6,542 nt of DNA from Bdellovibrionales bacterium (GTDB lineage Bacteria; Bdellovibrionota; JAFGOL01). Under the pieces are notes generated by a model. It saw only the letters and a list, made by a program, of their open reading frames with translations, was not told the origin of the DNA and did no database searches. Below, in pieces: positions 1 through 5,015 of this stretch. The DNA lies in contig JAKIZQ010000034.1 of the NCBI GenBank assembly GCA_022707945.1, positions 3,032 to 9,573 of the forward strand. Reading direction: 5' to 3'. A program made the position numbers and the translations under genes. The first letter of the stretch is position 1. Each line of letters begins with the position of its first letter.

Positions 1-579
1 CCCGCCAAAAGCACCTTCTAATGATTTATTTGGACTTATCTTTGGATACAATTTTCTTTTACCGTATTTGCTACCTGTAAAGAAAGCACCAGTGTCTCCA
101 AGCCACACTACTGCCATCAACATTATTACCCACTTAAGACCATCATATGAATCCCTTAATAAAGGAATGTAACTAAGTAAGAGCGAGAAGAAAAATATAC
201 CAAAAATTATTAAAGAGAGATCTGTTATAACCTTTCCAACTTGTGAGTTATTCTTTGGAGTAAGTTCGTCTAGGTTCTTGTCCATTCTTATTAGGAAGTA
301 AACAGCATATGATATTACTGTTATGGTGAGTGCTGATATGAACGCAGCTTTGCCAAAGAATATATAGATAAAAAGAACAGCAATACCTGTAAAAACACCA
401 GAAAGTCTTAATTCTTTGGGGCTGTCTTTTCCCATGGTCATGTTGAAGTACTCATAAAGACATGCAGCATGTATAATAAGCGTAAATAGATAGATAGCAA
501 ATTTTCCTGCAAAAATAATAAACGGTGCACCAACACCTATTGCGATTAATGCAGAGATTACTCTTTTCTTTAACATCAT
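1..579 (-). CDS. cdsA: Phosphatidate cytidylyltransferase (CDP-diacylglycerol synthase), 3' end cut by window edge
   Basis: This integral membrane enzyme converts phosphatidic acid and CTP to CDP-diacylglycerol, the precursor of bacterial phospholipids. I translated the frame by hand: 193 codons are visible with no stop and the frame runs off the left edge. The family is usually about 260-285 residues, so roughly the last third is missing. The visible part starts MMLKKRVISALIAIGVGAP and is mostly hydrophobic, with membrane segments near residues 7-45, 60-97 and 119-160. Residues 161-177 (GDTGAFFTGSKYGKRKL), followed by PKISPNKSLEGAFGG, match the conserved CdsA region D-[TS]-G-A-[FY]-x-x-G...K.SP.K..EG. 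Two adjacent ATGs (579 and 576) are possible starts. I chose 579, which overlaps the uppS stop by 4 nt (ATGA) and suggests translational coupling. Its place after uppS is the common bacterial order. Identification is firm; the exact start is less so. Confidence 0.93.
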   Translation of the reverse strand, partial: MMLKKRVISALIAIGVGAPFIIFAGKFAIYLFTLIIHAACLYEYFNMTMGKDSPKELRLSGVFTGIAVLFIYIFFGKAAFISALTITVISYAVYFLIRMDKNLDELTPKNNSQVGKVITDLSLIIFGIFFFSLLLSYIPLLRDSYDGLKWVIMLMAVVWLGDTGAFFTGSKYGKRKLYPKISPNKSLEGAFGG

Positions 580-1310
580 TCACCAACCTTTCCGAACCTT
601 CTTTTTCTGTTAGAGAAAGCATCTATCGCTTTTTCTAATTCAGCCTCATCAAAGTCCGGCCAAAGCATTTCTGTAACATATATCTCTGTGTAAGCCATTT
701 GCCAAATCATAAAATTGCTTATTCTTAATTCTCCACTGGTGCGTATCAAGAGGTCTGGATCTGGCAAATCTTTAGTCCAAAGATAATTACTGAACAGATC
801 AATGTTCAATTCATCTTTTGATAGTTTACCCTGTTCAATATCGTTCAATATCCCGTTAACTGCGTTAAGGATATCTTGTCTTCCGCCATAAGACACAGCT
901 AGGTTAAGCACCATCCCCTTATTAGAAGAGGAGTCCTGCATTAAAGAAACTGCAAGTTCTTTAACTTTTTTTGGAAGTCTTTCTATTTGTCCTGTTACAA
1001 CGAATTTTATGTTCTGTTCAAAAATACCTTTTCTTTCTTTTTTAAGAAAATCCTCAAAATAGTTCATTAAGGCATTAACTTCGTCACTGGGTCTATCCCA
1101 ATTTTCTGTACTGAATGCAAAAAGAGAAAGTACTCCTAAACCAAGGTCTGAACAGTTCTTTACTATTTTTCGCACAGCTTCTGCACCCTGACGATGACCA
1201 AAGATGCGGTCTTTTCCACGTTGCTGTGCCCAGCGACCATTACCGTCCATGATGACGGCAATGTGCTTAAGTCCAGAAGGTAGTGTTTTGTTCAACAGGG
1301 GATGCTTCAC
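576..1310 (-). CDS. uppS: Isoprenyl transferase (undecaprenyl-diphosphate synthase family)
   Basis: This is a cis-prenyltransferase that extends farnesyl diphosphate with isopentenyl diphosphate. The usual product in bacteria is the C55 lipid carrier for peptidoglycan and O-antigen precursors. All 244 residues are present, a normal length. Visible signatures are HIAVIMDGNGRWA at 16-28 (D22 is the catalytic/Mg-binding aspartate position), GHRQG at 38-42, LFAFSTENW at 63-71, and the family signature DPDLLIRTSGELRISNF at 184-200 followed by MIWQMAYTEIY. The C-terminus NRKRRFGKV is also typical. The start is a GTG at 1310-1308, whose GTGA overlaps the frr stop by 4 nt, so translation is probably coupled to frr. 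GGAAGG directly abuts the GTG and AAGGA lies about 12 nt upstream; neither is an ideally spaced ribosome binding site. The product chain length (C55 or shorter) cannot be read from the sequence. Confidence 0.96.
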   Translation of the reverse strand: MKHPLLNKTLPSGLKHIAVIMDGNGRWAQQRGKDRIFGHRQGAEAVRKIVKNCSDLGLGVLSLFAFSTENWDRPSDEVNALMNYFEDFLKKERKGIFEQNIKFVVTGQIERLPKKVKELAVSLMQDSSSNKGMVLNLAVSYGGRQDILNAVNGILNDIEQGKLSKDELNIDLFSNYLWTKDLPDPDLLIRTSGELRISNFMIWQMAYTEIYVTEMLWPDFDEAELEKAIDAFSNRKRRFGKVGE

Positions 1311-1861
1311 CCTTCCAGTATTTCCTTTTCCTTTGTCTGCATTATTTTGTCTATTTGAGCTATATATTCATCTGTCTGTTTTTGTATATTGTCTTGCGCC
1401 TTTTTGCTATCGTCTTCGCTGATGGCTTTATCTTTTTCTCTTCCCTTTATTGATTCATTGGCCTGTCTTCTTATGTTCCTTATGGAAACCTTAGAATCTT
1501 CTCCCTGTTTTTTTACGAGCTTAACAAGGTCTTTTCTTCTTTCGTCAGTCAATGAAGGAATAGGCACCCTGATTATCTTTCCATCTGTTTGTGGATTAAG
1601 ACCAAGGTCTGTTTTTATTATAGCTTTTTCTATTGCTGTTAAAGCATTCTGATCCCATGGCTGTATCACTATCATTTTTGGATCTGGAACAGAAACATTA
1701 GCCACCTGATTCAGTGGAGTAAGAGAACCATAGTATTCTACTCTTACACCGTCTAAAAGAGCTGGTGTTGCTCTGCCAGTTCTAAGCCTAGAGAACTCCT
1801 GTTTAAGACTAATTACCGCTTTTTCCATTTTATCTTTTGTATCTTTATAAATTGCTTCCAT
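1307..1861 (-). CDS. frr: Ribosome recycling factor
   Basis: RRF works with EF-G to split the post-termination ribosome and release the mRNA. The 184-residue protein matches the normal length (185 in E. coli). Residues 22-45 carry the conserved FSRLRTGRATPALLDG...VEYYG region. Further matches are the KAI..TDLGLNP block near 84-94, RVPIPSLTDERRKDLVK near 102-118, and the hinge/tRNA-mimic helix sequence VSIRNIRRQAN near 128-138, whose arginines are needed for ribosome binding. A long charged C-terminal helix (KAQDNIQKQTDEYIAQIDKIM) completes the three-helix bundle. A strong Shine-Dalgarno (GAGGGGGG, 5 nt before the ATG) lies in the 16-nt gap after pyrH, the only gap in the operon longer than 3 nt. 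The stop overlaps the uppS start. Nothing appears broken or unusual. Confidence 0.97.
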   Translation of the reverse strand: MEAIYKDTKDKMEKAVISLKQEFSRLRTGRATPALLDGVRVEYYGSLTPLNQVANVSVPDPKMIVIQPWDQNALTAIEKAIIKTDLGLNPQTDGKIIRVPIPSLTDERRKDLVKLVKKQGEDSKVSIRNIRRQANESIKGREKDKAISEDDSKKAQDNIQKQTDEYIAQIDKIMQTKEKEILEG

Positions 1862-1877
1862 ATCGTCCCCCCTCTAT

Positions 1878-2594
1878 TTAATCTACCATAGTCCCTATTT
1901 TCTCACCCATGATAACCTTTTTTATATTACCTTCTTTTTTAAGGTTAAAAACTATCATCGGGAGCCCATTATCCATGCAAAGCGATACTGCCGTTGCATC
2001 CATAACTTTTAATCCCTGATTAAGCACTTCAAGGTAAGTAAGCTTATCAAAGAACTTTGCTTGTTGGTTCTTTCTTGGATCGCTATCATAAACACCGTCA
2101 ACGTTAGTTGCTTTAAGTATTACTTCACAATCCGCTTCCATTGCTCTAAGACATGCCGCTGTATCTGTGGTGAAATATGGGTTACCTGTTCCTCCAGCAA
2201 ATATAACTACCCTTCCTTTCTCTAAATGTCTTATAGCCCTTCTTCTTATGTAAGACTCACAAACTTCTTTAACTTCTATGGCACTAAGTATTCTTGTGTG
2301 AACACCGATGTTCTCTAGTGCATCTTGCATTGCTATTGCGTTCATTATGGTGGCAAGCATTCCCATATAATCTGCATTAGAGCGGTCCATTCCCTTGGTA
2401 GCACCTGCAATACCTCTAAAGATATTGCCTCCACCTATCACAAGGCAAATCTCTATTCCCAGCGACTTAACTTCTGCTACTTGTTTAGCAATGTTGTTTA
2501 TGGTCTCTGGACAAATACCATACTCACCGTCGCCTTTAAGAGCTTCACCACTAAGTTTTAATAGGACCCTTTTATATTTTTTCCTTTCTGCCAT
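1878..2594 (-). CDS. pyrH: Uridylate kinase (UMP kinase)
   Basis: This cytoplasmic kinase of the amino-acid-kinase fold phosphorylates UMP to UDP with ATP, a step in pyrimidine nucleotide synthesis. Bacterial forms are hexameric and usually controlled by GTP and UTP. The 238 residues are the normal length. Visible motifs in order: KLSGEAL at 13-19 (phosphate-binding lysine), GGGNIFRG at 54-61, RSNADYMGMLATIMNAIA at 71-88 (UMP site), GGTGNPYFTTDTAACLRA at 134-151, and ATNVDGVYDSDPRKN at 162-176 (nucleotide-binding loop). The start ATG is 2 nt after the tsf stop; the only upstream SD-like sequence is a weak GGGTGA at the end of tsf, so translation probably depends on coupling. The position between tsf and frr is the classic one. 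Confidence 0.97.
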   Translation of the reverse strand: MAERKKYKRVLLKLSGEALKGDGEYGICPETINNIAKQVAEVKSLGIEICLVIGGGNIFRGIAGATKGMDRSNADYMGMLATIMNAIAMQDALENIGVHTRILSAIEVKEVCESYIRRRAIRHLEKGRVVIFAGGTGNPYFTTDTAACLRAMEADCEVILKATNVDGVYDSDPRKNQQAKFFDKLTYLEVLNQGLKVMDATAVSLCMDNGLPMIVFNLKKEGNIKKVIMGEKIGTMVD

Positions 2595-2596
2595 GG

Positions 2597-3193
2597 TTAT
2601 TCACCCAACTGCCATCTTACAAATCTTTTAATACTTATGTTCTCTCCTATTACAGAGATGTTCTCTTTTACATAATCCTGAATTTTAAGGTCTGGGTTCT
2701 TTACATAAGCCTGATTTAAAAGACAGAACTCTTCGCAGTATTTCTTAAACTTTCCTTCTACAATCTTCTCTATTACGTTAGCAGGTTTTCCGCTGCCCTC
2801 TATTTGCTTTTTGTATATTTCAATTTCAGAGGTTTTCACGTCTGCAGGGACATCTTCTTCTTTTATATACTTTGGGTTCATAGCCGCTATGTGCATTGCT
2901 ATGTCCTTAACAAAACTTTGGAACTTTTCATTCTTAGCAACAAAGTCTGTTTCACAGTTAACCTCTATCATAACGCCTATTCTACCGTTGCCATGAATAT
3001 AAGAACTCACAACACCTTCTTTTGTAGCCCTAGAGCTTTTCTTTTCTGCAGAAGCAAGTCCTTTTTCCCTTAAGAACACTAGTGCCTTTTCAAGATCACC
3101 CTTAGAATCTACTAGCGCTTTTTTGCAATCCATCATTCCAGCGCCTGTTTTTTCCCTCAATTGTTTTACTAATTCACTACTTACATCAGCCAT
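2597..3193 (-). CDS. tsf: Elongation factor Ts, short form
   Basis: EF-Ts is the guanine nucleotide exchange factor that recycles EF-Tu-GDP during translation. At 198 residues this is the compact form, similar in size to the Thermus protein (about 196) and much shorter than E. coli EF-Ts (283). The N-terminal UBA-like domain, residues 1-52, contains LREKTGAGMMDCKKAL...GDLEKALVFLREKG. The EF-Tu-contacting motif ETDFVAKNEKF is at 81-91. The single core domain ends with LLNQAYVKNPDLKIQDYV (158-175) and a final ISIKRFVRWQLGE. The end of the family's C-terminal domain is present, so the shortness is a natural form and not a truncation. The start follows the rpsB stop by 3 nt, with AGGAGGGGG inside the rpsB 3' end as ribosome binding site. 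Confidence 0.97.
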   Translation of the reverse strand: MADVSSELVKQLREKTGAGMMDCKKALVDSKGDLEKALVFLREKGLASAEKKSSRATKEGVVSSYIHGNGRIGVMIEVNCETDFVAKNEKFQSFVKDIAMHIAAMNPKYIKEEDVPADVKTSEIEIYKKQIEGSGKPANVIEKIVEGKFKKYCEEFCLLNQAYVKNPDLKIQDYVKENISVIGENISIKRFVRWQLGE

Positions 3194-3196
3194 GAC

Positions 3197-4039
3197 TTAT
3201 TCCCCCTCCTGCTGTTCTGGTTTTCTGTCTATTTTGCGTATCTTTTCTACTACAACGCTATCAGCTTGTTCCTGTTCGCTATCAGCTTTAAAAGCACTTT
3301 CTTCTTGGTCTGAATCAGAACCTACTTCTATTTCTCCTGCACGAACTTTTTCTTCGAACATAGCTTTTCCTTCTGCAACAGCTTCTGAAGCATAGGTAGC
3401 AAAAAGTTTTATTGATTTTATTGCATCGTCGTTACCTGGTATTATGTAGTTAATAGGATCTGGATCACAGTTAGTATCAACAAGAGCTACGATAGGGATA
3501 CCAAGTTTTCTTGCTTCACTAACAGCAATTGCTTCGCTATTTGGATCTACGACGAACATTAGTTCTGGAAGTTTTTTCATGCTCCTTATACCAGAGAATG
3601 ATTCTTCCAATTTTGTCTTTTCCTTCTCAAGTTTAGAAACTTCTTTCTTGCTCAAAAGATCAAAAACACCGTCTGTTTTCATCTTTTCTATTTCCTCAAG
3701 CCTTTCTATTCCACGTCTTATGGTCTTGAAGTTAGTAAGCAATCCACCCAACCATCTGTTAGTGATGTAGTATGCACCACAACGTTGAGCTTCTTCTTTA
3801 ATAACGTCTTTGGCCTGAGTCTTTGTTCCAACGAATATTACTTGTTTTCCGCTGGCAACTTCGTCCCTAATGTACTCAAATGCCTTTTGAGCCATCTTTA
3901 CTGTTTTCTGGAGATCGACGATATAGATACCGTTCCTTGCTCCAAAAATGTAGGGTTTCATCTTAGGGTTCCACTTGCTTGTTTGGTGACCAAAGTGCAC
4001 ACCTGCACTTAAAAGGTCTTTCATAGTAACTTGGTTCAT
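3197..4039 (-). CDS. rpsB: 30S ribosomal protein S2
   Basis: S2 is a small-subunit protein on the solvent side of the 30S head/platform junction and is the first gene of the operon. The 280-residue product begins MNQVTMKDLLSAGVHFGHQT and has the S2 signature WNPKMKPYIFGARNGIYIVDL at 23-43, NRWLGGLLTNFKTIRRGI at 94-111 and VDTNCDPDPINYIIPGNDDA at 187-206, so the core is intact. A tail of about 45 residues follows. Residues 241-260 contain 8 Asp/Glu and one Lys, then a basic KIRKIDRK patch at 266-273; E. coli S2 stops at 241. The start is set by AAAGGAGGAT at 4049-4058, 11 nt from the ATG. The same frame is open upstream to 4084 but has no better start there. In E. coli S2 represses its own operon through the leader; a possible counterpart here is described separately. 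Confidence 0.97.
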   Translation of the reverse strand: MNQVTMKDLLSAGVHFGHQTSKWNPKMKPYIFGARNGIYIVDLQKTVKMAQKAFEYIRDEVASGKQVIFVGTKTQAKDVIKEEAQRCGAYYITNRWLGGLLTNFKTIRRGIERLEEIEKMKTDGVFDLLSKKEVSKLEKEKTKLEESFSGIRSMKKLPELMFVVDPNSEAIAVSEARKLGIPIVALVDTNCDPDPINYIIPGNDDAIKSIKLFATYASEAVAEGKAMFEEKVRAGEIEVGSDSDQEESAFKADSEQEQADSVVVEKIRKIDRKPEQQEGE

Positions 4040-4238
4040 AGGTTTAATATCCTCCTTTAGGTTTAACCTCCGACCCCACTTTTTTTAGCCGCCCGAACTA
4101 TCTTTTTTGAACCTAAAAGACAGACACCATGGACGAAAGTAAAGGTCGTGTGTTTTAGTTGGCATTACTACTAACATATAGGGTATGCAGTGTCCACATT
4201 ATTTACAGCCAACAATGTATTGTACATTAATTCATTAA
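4040..4238 (-). promoter_or_regulatory. Long 5' leader of the rpsB operon, candidate translational operator
   Basis: If the promoter proposed at 4245-4273 is right, the rpsB mRNA has a leader of about 200 nt. Base composition supports this: the stretch from 4041 to about 4200 is clearly more GC-rich than the AT-rich DNA upstream of it. On the - strand, UCUUUUAGGUU (+ coordinates 4110-4120) can pair over 11 bp, with one G-U, with AACCUAAAGGA (4053-4063), covering the first half of the Shine-Dalgarno. Established knowledge: the E. coli rpsB leader (the t44 RNA) is the target of S2 autoregulation. That this leader does the same is inference, and I did not recognise the t44 fold itself. Confidence 0.4.
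4049..4058 (-). promoter_or_regulatory. Ribosome binding site of rpsB
   Basis: On the - strand this reads AAAGGAGGAT, which is almost fully complementary to the 16S rRNA 3' end. GGAGG lies 11 nt before the ATG at 4039. It decides the start of rpsB, because the reading frame stays open for another 15 codons upstream. A 9-bp direct repeat (TTAAACCTA on the - strand) flanks it at 4058-4066 and 4039-4047. Confidence 0.85.
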
Positions 4239-4246
4239 ATTAATGT
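4214..4246. promoter_or_regulatory. Overlapping operator-like palindromes in the divergent promoter region
   Basis: Two perfect inverted repeats overlap: AATGTA-TTG-TACATT at 4214-4228 (6-bp arms) and ACATTAAT-N7-ATTAATGT at 4224-4246 (8-bp arms). The second touches the proposed -10 elements of both directions. The form suits a dimeric regulator, but AT-rich DNA makes palindromes by chance and no known regulator site is recognised. Confidence 0.3.
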
Positions 4247-4252
4247 TATAAA
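4244..4252 (+). promoter_or_regulatory. Candidate extended -10 promoter of the methyltransferase gene
   Basis: The + strand reads TG-T-TATAAA, an extended -10 element (TGn plus a hexamer with 5 of 6 consensus bases). No good -35 lies at the right distance, which extended -10 promoters tolerate. Transcription would start near 4259, leaving a leader of about 97 nt. It sits on the same base pairs as the proposed leftward -10, so the two could not be occupied at once. Confidence 0.4.
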
Positions 4253-4273
4253 TATTTTTAATAAAAACAGCAA
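4245..4273 (-). promoter_or_regulatory. Candidate sigma70 promoter of the rpsB operon
   Basis: The - strand reads TTGCTG (4273-4268), a 17-nt spacer, then TATAAC (4250-4245). The -10 matches consensus at 5 of 6 positions; the -35 matches at only 3 of 6. Transcription would start near 4238. A second -10-like hexamer, TACAAT (4224-4219), has no acceptable -35 partner. In such AT-rich DNA chance matches are common, so this is a best guess. Confidence 0.35.
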
Positions 4274-4355
4274 GATACAAATATAAATATATTATTTCTC
4301 AATATTTAAGAATTCCATTGTAACAAGAATGATAAAGAAATAGAAATAGAAAATT

Positions 4356-4940
4356 ATGTATTACGATAATGAAATATTAAGGGGTATGGAAGAACAGAGC
4401 GCAACACGTGCAGACACGAGGTCTTTTATAGAGCCAGAAGTAGCAAGGCTAATAAATACCTTTATACTAACGCTGGATGCAAAGAACGTATTAGAGCTTG
4501 GTACATGCATTGGCTATTCTGGAATATGGATGTCTGAAGCATTAAAAAGAACGAATGGGTTCTTAACTACAATAGACTATGACATAGCACTTTTAGATGA
4601 AGCACGAATAAATTTTAAAAAAGCTGGTGTAAGTGAAAGGATAAAGATACTCGAGGGAGACATAACAGAGGTAACAAAAAAACTCCCAACAGGATACTTT
4701 GATATAGTGTTCCAAGACGCAAGAAAATCATTATACCCAGTAATGTTAGAGGAATGTATAAGACTAGTCCGTACTGGCGGTATCATAATAGCAGATGACA
4801 CCCTCTATTCAAGAAAGGGTACTGCAGAAAAAATATCACTACATCTTAGGGAATATAACAAAATGGTGTTAAGTGATAAAAGACTTTACAGTTCAATAGT
4901 GTCTATCGGACAGGGATTAACCATCAGCACAAAACTTTAG
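4356..4940 (+). CDS. Class I SAM-dependent O-methyltransferase (family 3 / YrrM-like)
   Basis: The 194-residue protein has the Rossmann-type methyltransferase fold. Motif I is VLELGTCIGYSG at 45-56. The acidic end of strand 2, TTIDYD at 71-76, should bind the SAM ribose. LEGDITEV is at 99-106, and DIVFQDARKSLYP at 116-128 and GGIIIADDTLYSRKG at 141-155 match the cation-dependent O-methyltransferase pattern D..K..Y...GG.i..DN.L..G. Likely metal ligands are D121, D147 and D148; the last is usually Asn. Relatives act on catechols, other small hydroxylated molecules, or tRNA 5-hydroxyuridine (B. subtilis YrrM/TrmR), so the substrate is unknown. I chose ATG 4356 because the ten residues before the next ATG (4386) fit the family's N-terminal helix, but no clear Shine-Dalgarno precedes it. 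The gene stands alone, divergent from rpsB. It uses ATA for 17 of 21 isoleucines, against 12 of 22 in rpsB. Confidence 0.85.
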   Translation: MYYDNEILRGMEEQSATRADTRSFIEPEVARLINTFILTLDAKNVLELGTCIGYSGIWMSEALKRTNGFLTTIDYDIALLDEARINFKKAGVSERIKILEGDITEVTKKLPTGYFDIVFQDARKSLYPVMLEECIRLVRTGGIIIADDTLYSRKGTAEKISLHLREYNKMVLSDKRLYSSIVSIGQGLTISTKL

Positions 4941-4952
4941 ATATAGAAACAC

Positions 4953-4983
4953 AAAGGCCTCGAGTATTATACTCGAGGCCTTT
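4953..4983. terminator. Probable bidirectional terminator between convergent genes
   Basis: A perfect inverted repeat with 14-bp arms, AAAGGCCTCGAGTA and TACTCGAGGCCTTT, flanks a TTA loop. It starts 12 nt after the methyltransferase stop and lies 32 nt past the stop of the convergent gene. The stem has A/T at both bases, giving a short U tract in each direction (TTTACATTAT on +, TTTGTGTTTCT on -). The tracts are weak but the stem is very stable, and placement between convergent genes supports termination for both. Confidence 0.85.
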
Positions 4984-5015
4984 ACATTATCGCTCCTCTA
5001 TTAATAAAGATTTTT

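Larger units (their letters stand above)
4040..4355. other. Gene-free divergent intergenic region between rpsB and the methyltransferase gene
   Basis: These 316 nt separate the two divergent genes. From right to left they hold a very AT-rich part (about 4201-4355) with the candidate promoters and palindromes, then a more GC-rich part (4041-4200) that would be the rpsB leader RNA, ending in the rpsB ribosome binding site. No tRNA, small conserved gene or mobile-element end was recognised. A 30-codon upstream frame without a ribosome binding site (4085-4177, -) is treated as a finding, not as a gene. Confidence 0.8.

Noticed and set aside
1204..1652. Two + strand open frames over frr and uppS
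   Set aside because: They lie antisense to firmly identified genes, lack ribosome binding sites and resemble no protein; they are shadows of the real frames.
2325..3073. Several + strand frames over pyrH and tsf
   Set aside because: Same reason: antisense to conserved genes, with composition typical of reversed coding sequence.
3123..4012. Three + strand frames over rpsB, one rich in Ser
   Set aside because: Antisense to rpsB; the Ser/Ala-rich composition is what the reverse strand of its acidic tail gives.
4121..4196. GACAC/GTGTC inverted repeat in the rpsB leader as mobile-element or repeat-family ends
   Set aside because: Only 5 bp match, no transposase and no target duplication; better read as leader RNA.
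4386..4388. Alternative ATG start of the methyltransferase
   Set aside because: AAGGGG lies only one base before it, too close to work well, and the ten residues upstream fit the family's N-terminal helix.
4577..4801. - strand frame of 74 codons inside the methyltransferase gene
   Set aside because: Antisense to a gene with clear SAM-binding motifs, and no ribosome binding site or family likeness.
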